Source of the DNA: Nonomuraea thailandensis
GTDB taxonomy: Bacteria; Actinomycetota; Actinomycetes; Streptosporangiales; Streptosporangiaceae
Length of the DNA: 64,000 bases
Direction of reading: 5' to 3'
Assembly (NCBI RefSeq): GCF_024172165.1
Contig: NZ_JAMZEB010000002.1
Location: 2,005,501 to 2,069,500 of the forward strand
Shown piece after piece: positions 37,180 to 45,246 of the stretch (positions within the stretch are counted from its first letter, which is position 1; each line of letters opens with the position of its first letter). The translations under genes were made by a program, and so were the position numbers. Under the pieces are notes generated by a model. It did not search any database and had not been told where the DNA came from. It was given only the letters and a program-made list of their open reading frames with translations.

Positions 37180-37556
37180 GTGAGTGGAAGATTGCGCCGG
37201 ATCGCGGCCGACAACGAGCGGATCGCCGCCGACGGCCGCTACCCGGCAGCCGACGGCACGACCGTCGAGGTCGGCCGCCGGGCGTGCCGGTGCACCGGGG
37301 CGAGAACGGCCGGCTGCTGGCCGAGCCGTACCTCGTCTCGTTCCTCACCTCGCCGGCGCCCGACGCCGGGCAGGTGCTGCGCCGCGACCCCGGCGCGGGC
37401 GAGCGGATCCGGCGGGCGCTGACCGAGCGGGCGTTCGCCGAGCGGTTCGGCAGCGGAGCGGACCCGGCGGCGTTCGGCAGCGGAGCGGACCGGGCGGCGT
37501 TCGGCAGCGGTGCGGCGGCCGGCGACACCGCACCGGCCGCCGTCAGTGACCGGTGA
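37180..37556 (+). pseudogene. Decayed TIGR02452-like (PARG/macrodomain-type) gene
   Basis: Two fragments of one family lie in different frames. From GTG 37180 the frame reads SGRLRRIAADNERIAADGRY then PAADGTTVEV, like the N-terminus of TIGR02452 proteins. Near 37273-37284 the similarity jumps to another frame reading VPVHRGENGRLLAEPYLVSF, which normally lies much further into the protein. The catalytic macrodomain part between them is missing. The expected C-terminal part is replaced by a 27-bp tandem repeat running to a stop at 37556. I conclude an internal, frame-shifting deletion plus 3' loss. The family call is from remembered conserved segments. Confidence 0.65.
37446..37505. repeat. 27-bp tandem repeat in the decayed gene
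   Basis: Units start at 37446, 37473 and 37500 (partial), each beginning TTCGGCAGCGG. In the second open frame they encode FGSGADPAA-like units. They replace the conserved 3' part of the gene. Confidence 0.85.
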
Positions 37557-37580
37557 GCGCGGGCCAGGAGGCCGGGAGGC

Positions 37581-38732
37581 TCACGCGGGCAGCGTCCACT
37601 TCTGGTTGGCGTTGGCGGTGCAGGCCCAGATCTGCGGCGGTGTGCCGTCGGCGTTCACGCCGCCGCGCACGTCCACGCACCTGCCGCCGAGCCCCCTGAT
37701 CTTCCCCGTACGAGTGACGCCGCCGCCGTCGCCGATCGTGAACTCGCCCCGGTTGAGCACGCGCGGCCCGAAGTAGCTGGCCTGCACGCTCGCGTTGGTG
37801 TTGTACGCCGGGTCGATCAGCCACTCGGCCCAGACCATGAACCAGGTCCAGCGCGGCTGGGCGTCGAGCAGCGCGGGGCTGGGCGCGCGGCCGACCTCGG
37901 CCAGGGAGATCGGCTTGCCGCCCGCGACGCCGAGCATCGCCTGGTAGTCGGAGGCGGAGGGCTCCAGCTTGACCCAGACGTCGAGCGAGGCCACGTCGGC
38001 GTAGGCCCCGCCCGGCCAGTACTGGCCGATCGAGCCCATGTCGAGGTCCTTGACGTTCCAGACCCAGACGAGGTTCGTCAGGCCCTGGGCCGTGTAGTAG
38101 TCGTAGGCGATCTGGTAGAGCTTGCGGCTGCCGTTCGCGCCGGGCCTGCCGCCCCACCACGACCAGCCGTCGTTCATCTCGTGCACGGGCCGCCAGAGCA
38201 CCGGCACGCCGGCGCTCTGGAGCCGGCGCAGGTGGGGCAGCGCCTCGGCGAGCCGGCTCTTGTAGGCGTTGTTGAGGCTCGTGCCGTTCGTGACGAGCTG
38301 GCTCCACTGGTTGTCGGACAGCCGGCTGAGCACGCCGGCCGAGTCCCAGCCGCAGGTGGAGCCGGTGGTGGGCGGGCACATGTGCCAGGTCAGCGCCACG
38401 ACGGAGCCGCCCTGCCACTGCCGGATGGCCTCGCTGACCATGGTCTGCCGGTTGGCGACGTCGGCGGAGGAGAACAGGAAGTCGCCGCCCCACAGCCCCG
38501 GCGTCTGGCCGGTGATGCCCTGGGCGAGGCGGGTGTACCTGGTGGGGTCGCTGTTGGGCTCGCGGTTGTGCTGGCCGGACAGGGTGGAGCGGCCGGAGAT
38601 GCCGGTCAGGTAGTTGATCAGGTCGGTACGGGAGGCGGCAGGAAAGGCGTGGGCGGGCGGCGCGAGGCCGAGCACGGCGGCCAGCACGAGCACGAGGCTC
38701 CACCAGCCATGGCGGGGGCGGGGGGTGCGCAT
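37581..38732 (-). CDS. Secreted GH26 beta-mannanase with partial ricin-type lectin tail
   Basis: A 383-residue exoenzyme. The Sec signal ends near APPAHA. The GH26 TIM barrel carries the acid/base Glu185 in LWRPVHEMNDGWSWWGG and the nucleophile Glu279 in KPISLAEVGRAPSP, so it should cleave beta-1,4-mannan. After the catalytic domain there is only one lectin-like subunit (RGLGGRCVDVRGGVNADG, ending NANQKWTLPA with a QxW). A complete ricin-B trefoil needs three, so the tail appears truncated. AGGAAGG is 6 nt before ATG 38732 and directly abuts an earlier ATG at 38738. It is the second gene of the mannanase operon, 2 nt after the stop of the GH5-like gene. Confidence 0.92.
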   Translation of the reverse strand: MRTPRPRHGWWSLVLVLAAVLGLAPPAHAFPAASRTDLINYLTGISGRSTLSGQHNREPNSDPTRYTRLAQGITGQTPGLWGGDFLFSSADVANRQTMVSEAIRQWQGGSVVALTWHMCPPTTGSTCGWDSAGVLSRLSDNQWSQLVTNGTSLNNAYKSRLAEALPHLRRLQSAGVPVLWRPVHEMNDGWSWWGGRPGANGSRKLYQIAYDYYTAQGLTNLVWVWNVKDLDMGSIGQYWPGGAYADVASLDVWVKLEPSASDYQAMLGVAGGKPISLAEVGRAPSPALLDAQPRWTWFMVWAEWLIDPAYNTNASVQASYFGPRVLNRGEFTIGDGGGVTRTGKIRGLGGRCVDVRGGVNADGTPPQIWACTANANQKWTLPA

Positions 38733-38734
38733 GA

Positions 38735-41305
38735 TCATCCTTCCTGGGGATAGGCGGTGACCTCGTCGACGGTCAGCGTGCCGGTGCCGGGGCCGCCGCC
38801 GACGTAGAACGACAGTTGCTCGAAGCGCGTCAGGTCGAGCGGGCCCGCGCCGGCCCAGCTCGGATGGGCGAAGCCGGCGAACGGGATGCGCACCGTCCCG
38901 TCCGGCGCCGCGTCGAGGGTGTGCTCGAAGTAGACGCCGCCCGTGACGAACTGGACGGTCACCTTCGCGGGCGCGCCCGTCCGGCCGAGCCGCAGCTCCA
39001 GGCCCTGCCGGCCCCAGACGTCGAGGGCGGGGGAGAAGGTGCGGGTGACGCCCGCGTAGCCGGCGCCGCCGAGCGTGTAGTCCAGCCGCATGGCCTGCCC
39101 CGGCACCAGCTCCGGCACGATCAGGTCACCGCCCGGGTTGCGGACGTAGGCGGCGGCGAGCTGCGCCGAGTCGGCGAACGTCTCGAAGTCGTCCACGACG
39201 GCGGGGGCGGTGGGGAGCGGGCGGGTGCTGAAGGAGGCCACGGCGCTGCCGGTGCGGCCCGCGGCGTTGACGGCGGTGATCCGCCAGTGGTACGTGGTGC
39301 CCGGCTCCAGCTCGCCGGACGGCGTGTGCGCGGTGCCCGTGATGCCGGTGGCCTGGAGCACGGGGTCGCTCAGGTCCGCCCGTTCGGAGACGGCGAGCGT
39401 GTAGAAGGCCGCGCCGGCCGCCGGGCCCCAGGTGAACGCCGGCGTGCCGAGCACGTCCTGGGCTCCGGAGGCGGGGGCCAGCGGGGCGAAGGAGGCCGGA
39501 GGAGCGGTGACCGGGGCCGGGTCGGCCGACCACAGGGTGACCCGCGTCAGCCCGGCCACCCGCCCGCCCACCGGGCCCGCCGCGGCGGCGCCTGCGTCGG
39601 GCGCGCACGCCTGGCGTTCCGCGTCACGTTCGCACGCCTGGCGTTCCGCCGCGCACGCCGTGGCCCCGCAGTCGCCGTTCCACAGCACGCGTACGTGGCC
39701 GGCGCCGCCGGCGTCGGCCGTCACCTGCCCGTCACCCGTCTCGTGCCGCACCGTCCGCCAGGCGCGGCCGTCGTCGGAGACCTGCACCCGCACGCGCGGC
39801 CGGCCTGTCACGCCGGCCAGCACCCGCTGGAGGCCGGGACGGCTCCACGACATCCACGCCTGCCCGTCCGCGCGGGCCACGGCCGTGCCGTCGCCGGGGA
39901 CGATGGTGACGTTCGCGTGCCCACTGGCCAGGCCGGTCGTCTCCAGCGGGTCGGTGAGCACGGTCTGCGCGGCGCCGGCGCGCACCGGCTCGGAGGCGGC
40001 GCCGCGCCGCCCCAGCCGGTCGACCGGGACCACCCGGTACGTGACGTCCCCGCGCGCCCCGGCGTCCAGCCACGGCGTCCGGTCGTCGGTCAGCAGGCCC
40101 TCGTGCGCCCGCACCCAGCGCCCCCGTGCCGAACGCTCCACGATGTAGCCGCTCGCGCCCGCCGCGCCGCGCCAGCGCAGCTCGTTGAGCCCGCCGCGCT
40201 TGTCCACCTGCGTGATCAGCGCAGGCCCCGCGCGCGGGACGCTCCGGCCGGGGGAGAGGTGCCCGGCGAAGGCGATCTGCGCCTCGACCGAGGCCCGCAT
40301 CCGCTCGTCGTCGCCGGGGAAGTGCAGGGTGAAGCCGTCGTCGTGCTGGACGAAGCCGTTGCGGTCGTGGTGGCCGAACAGCGACCACGACAGCATGCCG
40401 GTGACGTCCGGGTCCTCGGCCAGCGGGGTGAGCAGGTCCTTCGTGGCCGCGGTGGAGGCGTACTCGCCGCCGATGTACACCTTGCCCGCCGCCGTCACGG
40501 TCGCCGCGTCGGCCCGCACCCGCTCGGCGGCCGGCGGGTAGTAGTGCACGTCCACGATGTCCACGCCGGGCGCCGCCAGCGTGTCGGGATCGATGTCGAA
40601 GCGGCGCCCGGCCGCGATGAGCTGGCGCGGCGCCCACTGCCGGAACGCGGCGGCGTTGCGGTTGAGCCAGTCGAGCGTCATGCCCTCCAGCTCGTTGCCG
40701 AACTCCCACGCCATGATCGTCGGGTCGGCGTTGTAGGCCAGGCCGGTCAGCGGGTTCACCCGGTGCATGACGTGGCGGACGTAGGCCTGGTAGTCGGCGA
40801 TCACCCGCTCGTCGGTGTAGAACGCCGGGGACGGCAGCCCGTACGTGCCGGTGAAGTCGCGGTGCCCCCCGTGGTAGTACGACCACTCGTCGGTCAGCGG
40901 CAGGATCAGCCGCAGGCCGATCGCCCTGGCGTGGGCGATCGCGTAGTCCACGGTGGCGAACGCCTCTTCGTTGAAGCCCGCCTCCTTGGAGGGCAGGATC
41001 GACAGCTCGTTGCCGGTGGAGGCCAGCATGTGGGAGCGGACCACGGTCATGCCCATGGCCCTGGCGGTGTCGAGCGCGTCGCGGATGCGGAAGAACGTCG
41101 GGTAGCCGACGCCGCCGACGTTCTCGTCCAGGCCGAGCCAGTAGATGTTGGTGCCGGCGAAGCGGAACGGCCGGCCGTCGAGGACGAGCCGCGACTCGCT
41201 ACGGGTCACGAACCGGCTGCTCGCCGAGGGATCGGCGTGGACGGGCGGGGCTGAGAAGACGGCCAGGACCAGCGCGGCCAGGCTCGCCCAGGTGCGGGAT
41301 CGCAT
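38735..41305 (-). CDS. Secreted GH5-type beta-mannanase-like enzyme with accessory modules
   Basis: An 856-residue secreted glycosidase. The signal ends near PPVHA. The GH5 (mannanase GH5_7-like) barrel spans about 30-350, with acid/base Glu205 in WEFGNELEG and nucleophile Glu281 in YIGGEYAST. Fibronectin-III-like segments follow (NELRWRGAAGASGYIVERS; FTWGPAAGAAFYTLAVSE), separated by an odd Cys-rich stretch with two AERQAC units. The C-terminus (VDDFETFADSAQLAAAYVRN to VDEVTAYPQ) is a CBM11/CIA30-like jelly roll. AAAGGTG precedes ATG 41305. With the GH26 gene it forms an operon behind a strong promoter flanked by LacI-type operators. Confidence 0.88.
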   Translation of the reverse strand: MRSRTWASLAALVLAVFSAPPVHADPSASSRFVTRSESRLVLDGRPFRFAGTNIYWLGLDENVGGVGYPTFFRIRDALDTARAMGMTVVRSHMLASTGNELSILPSKEAGFNEEAFATVDYAIAHARAIGLRLILPLTDEWSYYHGGHRDFTGTYGLPSPAFYTDERVIADYQAYVRHVMHRVNPLTGLAYNADPTIMAWEFGNELEGMTLDWLNRNAAAFRQWAPRQLIAAGRRFDIDPDTLAAPGVDIVDVHYYPPAAERVRADAATVTAAGKVYIGGEYASTAATKDLLTPLAEDPDVTGMLSWSLFGHHDRNGFVQHDDGFTLHFPGDDERMRASVEAQIAFAGHLSPGRSVPRAGPALITQVDKRGGLNELRWRGAAGASGYIVERSARGRWVRAHEGLLTDDRTPWLDAGARGDVTYRVVPVDRLGRRGAASEPVRAGAAQTVLTDPLETTGLASGHANVTIVPGDGTAVARADGQAWMSWSRPGLQRVLAGVTGRPRVRVQVSDDGRAWRTVRHETGDGQVTADAGGAGHVRVLWNGDCGATACAAERQACERDAERQACAPDAGAAAAGPVGGRVAGLTRVTLWSADPAPVTAPPASFAPLAPASGAQDVLGTPAFTWGPAAGAAFYTLAVSERADLSDPVLQATGITGTAHTPSGELEPGTTYHWRITAVNAAGRTGSAVASFSTRPLPTAPAVVDDFETFADSAQLAAAYVRNPGGDLIVPELVPGQAMRLDYTLGGAGYAGVTRTFSPALDVWGRQGLELRLGRTGAPAKVTVQFVTGGVYFEHTLDAAPDGTVRIPFAGFAHPSWAGAGPLDLTRFEQLSFYVGGGPGTGTLTVDEVTAYPQEG

Positions 41306-41331
41306 CGCGGGCACCTTTCTCGGCAGACTTG

Positions 41332-41436
41332 CTTTACCGGATAAGTGCCCTGACCATAGAACCGCTACGACAACGATGTCAACGAAGCGAAATCGGCCTG
41401 CCCCATGCGATGTGATGAGCAGCTAAACCGGTTCAG
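41332..41436 (-). promoter_or_regulatory. Mannanase operon promoter with two LacI-type operators
   Basis: On the minus strand TTGACA (41382-41377) and TATGGT (41358-41353) are 18 bp apart. CTTTACCGGATAAG (41332-41345) lies just after the -10 at the expected start point. A more perfect relative, CTAAACCGGTTCAG (41423-41436), lies about 41 bp upstream of the -35 and covers the stop codon of the preceding peptidase gene. The paired layout suggests repression by looping. No LacI gene adjoins. Confidence 0.65.
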
Positions 41437-42422
41437 ATACCCAGCCGGTCGTACGGCACCGCGTGACTCGTGTGCCCGTGCACCCCCGTCGTGGTCGTCG
41501 CCATGAACAGGGAGTTGAGCAGCGCCTCCTCCACCGCGTCCATGACCGCCGCGAACACCGGATCCAGCGCGGCGTCGGGCAGGACCGGCGACCGGGAGGC
41601 CGTGCTGAACGCGATCGCGTAGTCACCGCTCCCGTGCGAGTACGACGCCCCCACCCGCCCCATCGCGAAGATCGCCCGCCGGGCGAGCCGGCCGAGCTGC
41701 CGGGCGTCGAGCGGCGCGTCGGTGGCCACCACGATCATGCACGAGTTGCCCGGCGGCTCCACGCGGCCCGCCCCCGGGACGAGCTCCTCCACCGGCATCG
41801 CCACGCCCCGCACGGTCAGTACGCCGCCGAAGTTGGCCTGCACGAGCACCCCCACCGTGACAGGAACGCCCTCCACCACCTGCAGCCTGGAGGAGGTGCC
41901 GATGCCGGCCTTGAACCCCAGGGCCGTCGTCCCGGTGCCCGCGCCCGCGCATCCCTCCGCGGGCAGACCGCCCGACGCGCCCTCCAGCGCGTCGAGGACG
42001 TGGCGCTCGGTGATCGGGCGGCGCCGGATGTCGGACAGGAAACCGTCGTTGGTCTCCCCGACGAGCGGGTTGAAGGACAGCCCGCCGGGGTGCAGCTCCA
42101 TCAGGTACGTGAGCACCGCGTCGGCCGCCCTGAACACCGACAGCGTGCCGGTCAGCACGATGGGCGACTCCAGCACGCCCAGCTCGTCCACCTGGGTCGA
42201 GCCGACCAGCTTGCCGTACCCGTTGCCGGTGTGCACGGCGGCGGGCAGCGCTCTCATGGGCCGGGGAACGATCGCGGTGACCCCTGTGTGGAGGCCGGCG
42301 CCGTCGTCGATCGTGGTGTGCCCCACCAGGACGCCCTCGACGTCGGTGATCGCGTTCAGCGGCCCGGTCGGCAGCGGGCCGACGAGCACGCCGAGCGCCC
42401 GCGCCCGGGAGCGCCCGGTCAT
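41433..42422 (-). CDS. DmpA/P1 family (S58) self-processing aminopeptidase
   Basis: A 329-residue Ntn-type hydrolase. Family features are the N-terminal PLNAITDVEGVLVGHTTI, GGLSFNPLVGETNDGFL, and the cleavage site PPGNSCMIVVATDAP. Autocleavage before Ser227 would free it as the N-terminal nucleophile of the smaller subunit. Relatives are L-aminopeptidases/D-esterases or beta-peptidyl aminopeptidases. There is no signal peptide, so it is cytoplasmic. ATG 42422 overlaps the stop of the P-loop kinase gene (ATGA) and has GGAGGAG upstream, so they are co-translated. The peptide substrate is unknown. Confidence 0.92.
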   Translation of the reverse strand: MTGRSRARALGVLVGPLPTGPLNAITDVEGVLVGHTTIDDGAGLHTGVTAIVPRPMRALPAAVHTGNGYGKLVGSTQVDELGVLESPIVLTGTLSVFRAADAVLTYLMELHPGGLSFNPLVGETNDGFLSDIRRRPITERHVLDALEGASGGLPAEGCAGAGTGTTALGFKAGIGTSSRLQVVEGVPVTVGVLVQANFGGVLTVRGVAMPVEELVPGAGRVEPPGNSCMIVVATDAPLDARQLGRLARRAIFAMGRVGASYSHGSGDYAIAFSTASRSPVLPDAALDPVFAAVMDAVEEALLNSLFMATTTTGVHGHTSHAVPYDRLGI

Positions 42423-43078
42423 GACTCCTCCGGCGGCAGGTACGGGCCGAAGTGGCCGGCGAGCAGGCCCGCGACGGCCTCGGCGTCGAGCGTGCCGTCG
42501 ATCTCGAGCACGCGGATGCCCAGGCGGCGCGCGGAGCGTACGGCGTCGTCGGCGACGAGGCGGTCGCGTTCGAGCCGGTTGCGCTGGGCCAGGTCCGGGT
42601 CGCTCACCCCGGCCCCGACGGCGGCGGCCCGGGGCAGCTCGCGCGCCTGCCGGTCGCGGAACTCCGCGGTGGGCACCATGACGACCATCCGCCGGGGCGA
42701 GTCGACGATCGGCGCGACCAGCTCGGGCCGCAGCCCCCAGCCCTCGGCGACGATCGGCCGCCCGGAGACGAGCCCGCGCAGGTCGTCCAGGGCCCACTCG
42801 AACCGGACGGGGAAGCCGGCCAGCGTCCGCGCGGCCAGGTCGGCCGGGGTGCCGCTCAGCCACATGGTGTCGGGGTCCGGCCCGGCGGGCGGCTCGCCGA
42901 GCCTGACGCGGCGGGCGACGCGGCGGTCGTCGTGGCCGCGGGCGTCGTGGTGGTCGTAGTGGTAGGCGGTCAGCCCGTGGCGCAGGGCCAGCAGCCTGGC
43001 CACGGTCGACTTGCCGGCCCACTGCCCGCCGCCGATCCACAGCGCGCGGCCCAGCGTGCCGAAGGGGTCCCAGGTCAC
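42419..43078 (-). CDS. P-loop kinase-like protein
   Basis: A 219-residue nucleotide-binding protein. Walker A is GGGQWAGKST (residues about 16-25). Later HHDARGHDDRRVARRVR, IVAEGWGLRPELVAP and RNRLERDRLVADDAV look like the lid and Arg finger region of small-molecule or nucleoside-type kinases. GAGGAG precedes GTG 43078. It is the first gene of a two-gene operon with the DmpA-type peptidase, and divergent from the phosphodiesterase gene. I do not recognise a specific substrate; phosphorylation of a metabolite or an aminoglycoside-like compound is possible but not shown. Confidence 0.78.
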   Translation of the reverse strand: MTWDPFGTLGRALWIGGGQWAGKSTVARLLALRHGLTAYHYDHHDARGHDDRRVARRVRLGEPPAGPDPDTMWLSGTPADLAARTLAGFPVRFEWALDDLRGLVSGRPIVAEGWGLRPELVAPIVDSPRRMVVMVPTAEFRDRQARELPRAAAVGAGVSDPDLAQRNRLERDRLVADDAVRSARRLGIRVLEIDGTLDAEAVAGLLAGHFGPYLPPEES

Positions 43079-43229
43079 AGGCGTGTTCTCCTCGTCGTAC
43101 GCAGCGGTCGATCTTCACACGGTAGTGGCGTTCACGCGGTTGTCACCCGAAGCCGGTGTGGTCGCCGCCCGGCGTCCTCTACGTTGGTCGGGGCCGTCGC
43201 GGCGGCGGCCGAGAAGGCGAGGATCGTCC

Positions 43230-44519
43230 ATGTCGATTTCTCGGCGCACCATGCTCGGCGCCCTTGCCACGGCCGGCACGATCGCGGGCGCGACGCCCGC
43301 GGCCGCCGCGGCGCGGACCGGCCGGCGGCGCAGAGCCCAGCACGTCGTCCTCGTCGACTGGGACGGCTTCGACCCCGCCTACCTCGGCCGCGTCCCCACC
43401 CCCAACCTCGACCGGCTGGCGGCCAGGGGCGTCCTCACGGTCGCCGACGCCACCTTCCACACCGTCTCCAACCCCTGCCGCGCGTCCATGAGCACGGGCG
43501 TGTACCCGGAGGTGCACGGCAACGTCGCGTACGTCTACGACGCGGCGAGCGGCAGGGCGCAGGGGCAGAGCCGGTTCCTGGCGGCCGAGACCATCGCCGA
43601 GTCGCTGGCGGCCGAGGGCCGCACCGTCGCCTCCGTGCAGTGGTACATGGTGCAGGACCATGGCGTGCGGTACGGCGACCCCGAGCACCTGTACGTCCAG
43701 CCCGGCGGCGGGTTCGGGCAGCGCGTGGACGTGGCGATCGACCTGCTCAACCTGCGGCCGGTGGACTCCGGCGGGCAGCCGGTGACCGTCCCGAGGATCC
43801 CCGACCTGCTCGCCGTCTACAGCTCCGACCTCGACGGGCTCGGCCACAACGAGGGCCCCGACAGCCCGAACCTCGGCCCGCTGCTCGCCGAGCACGACCA
43901 CCAGCTCGGCCGCCTCGTCCAGGCCACCAAGGATGTCGGCATATATCGGGACACGGCGTTTCTGCTGACCAGCGATCACGGCATGACGGCCTGGAACCGC
44001 ACCCTGCTCCCGCAGGTCGTCGGCGCCGTCCAGGCGCTCGGCCACAGCGTCGAGGTCGTGCCCTCAGGCTCGGCACCGGCCGCCGGCACGGAGGTCGTCA
44101 TCGTGCCCAACGCGGTCCGCCTGGGCGACCTCACGCTGCGCGGCGCCGCCGCCGGCCCGGCCGCCCGCGACAGGATCAGGGCCGCGCTGCGCAGGCTCCC
44201 GGAGATCGGCCGGGTGCTCGACGAACGCGCGCTGCGCGCCCTGCACGCCGGCGACAAGCTGGGCGACCTGGTCGCCGAGGCCAGGCCCCCGTACGGCTTC
44301 GCCCTGCCCGAGCCCCCGGCCGGGCAGTGGCGCGGAGCTCACGGCAGCCTCGCCGAGAGCAAGGTCCCCCTGCTGCTGTCCGGCGCGGGGATCCGGCCCG
44401 GCGCCCGCCCGCGCGGCGCCCGGCTGATCGACGTCGCCCCGACCATCGCGGCGCTGCTCGGCGCCCGTCCTCCCGCGCACGCCCAGGGCCGGGACCTGAC
44501 CGTCACCCCTCTTCCTTGA
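43230..44519 (+). CDS. Tat-exported phosphodiesterase/alkaline phosphatase superfamily protein
   Basis: A 429-residue exported metal-dependent hydrolase. The twin-arginine signal SRRTMLGALATAGTIAGA is clear. The alkaline-phosphatase-superfamily metal ligands and nucleophile region can be followed: VLVDWDGFDPAYLG, SNPCRASMSTGVYPE, VYSSDLDGLGHNEGP, FLLTSDHGMTAWN, and the last His in GAHGSL. This is the layout of type I phosphodiesterase/nucleotide pyrophosphatases. It should hydrolyse phosphodiester or phosphomonoester bonds outside the cell. The last 17 bp overlap the convergent ABC ATPase gene. Confidence 0.85.
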   Translation: MSISRRTMLGALATAGTIAGATPAAAAARTGRRRRAQHVVLVDWDGFDPAYLGRVPTPNLDRLAARGVLTVADATFHTVSNPCRASMSTGVYPEVHGNVAYVYDAASGRAQGQSRFLAAETIAESLAAEGRTVASVQWYMVQDHGVRYGDPEHLYVQPGGGFGQRVDVAIDLLNLRPVDSGGQPVTVPRIPDLLAVYSSDLDGLGHNEGPDSPNLGPLLAEHDHQLGRLVQATKDVGIYRDTAFLLTSDHGMTAWNRTLLPQVVGAVQALGHSVEVVPSGSAPAAGTEVVIVPNAVRLGDLTLRGAAAGPAARDRIRAALRRLPEIGRVLDERALRALHAGDKLGDLVAEARPPYGFALPEPPAGQWRGAHGSLAESKVPLLLSGAGIRPGARPRGARLIDVAPTIAALLGARPPAHAQGRDLTVTPLP

Positions 44520-45246
44520 GCCGCTCGAAGACGAGCTGGGTGCGCCGGACGGCGCGCACGCCGTACACCTGGGAGATCAGCTCGGGGGTCAGGACATGGT
44601 CGGGCGGGCCGCCGGCGACGATGCGGCCGGCGTTCATCACGTAGAGCCGGTCGCAGAAGGCGGCGGCCTGGTTGAGGTCGTGCAGCACCGCCAGCGTGGC
44701 GATCCCGAGCTCGCGTACCAGGTGCAGGATTTCGAGCTGGTGGCGGATGTCGAGGTGGGAGGTGGGCTCGTCGAGCAGGAGCAGGCGGGTCTCCTGCACC
44801 AGGGCGCGGGCGAGCAGGGCGCGCTGCTTCTCGCCGCCGGACAGGGTGGCGAAGACCCGCTCGGCGGCCCCCGCCAGGCCGACGCGCTCCAGCGCCCGCG
44901 CGTACCGCTCCTCGTCGGCGGCGGCGTCCGGCCGGTACGGGGTGCGGCCCATGGAGACGATCTCGGTCACGGTGAAGTCGAGGTCCGCCGGGATCTCCTG
45001 GGCGACGACGGCGATGCGCTGGGCGGCCTGGCGGGCGGGCAGCCGGTGCACGTCGCCGCCGTCCACGGCGATGAGCCCGGCGCTGGGGCGCAGCGCCCGG
45101 TAGACGCTGCGCAGCAGCGTGGACTTGCCGCAGCCGTTCGGCCCGACCAGGCCGACGAACTCACCGTCGTCCACCACCAGGTCGGCCTCGTGCACGATGG
45201 CATGGCCGTCGAGGCCGACGGACACTCCTCGGAGGTCGAGCTTCAC
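44503..45246 (-). CDS. ABC transporter ATPase (siderophore/cobalamin type)
   Basis: A 247-residue FecE/BtuD-like ATPase. Walker A is GPNGCGKST, Q-loop VVAQEIPADLDFTV, signature LSGGEKQR, and Walker B LLLLDEPTSHLD, with the H-loop in LAVLHDLNQAAAFCD. GTG 45246 overlaps the permease stop by 4 nt. It powers uptake through the FecCD-type permease encoded just upstream in the operon. Confidence 0.94.
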   Translation of the reverse strand: MKLDLRGVSVGLDGHAIVHEADLVVDDGEFVGLVGPNGCGKSTLLRSVYRALRPSAGLIAVDGGDVHRLPARQAAQRIAVVAQEIPADLDFTVTEIVSMGRTPYRPDAAADEERYARALERVGLAGAAERVFATLSGGEKQRALLARALVQETRLLLLDEPTSHLDIRHQLEILHLVRELGIATLAVLHDLNQAAAFCDRLYVMNAGRIVAGGPPDHVLTPELISQVYGVRAVRRTQLVFERLKEEG

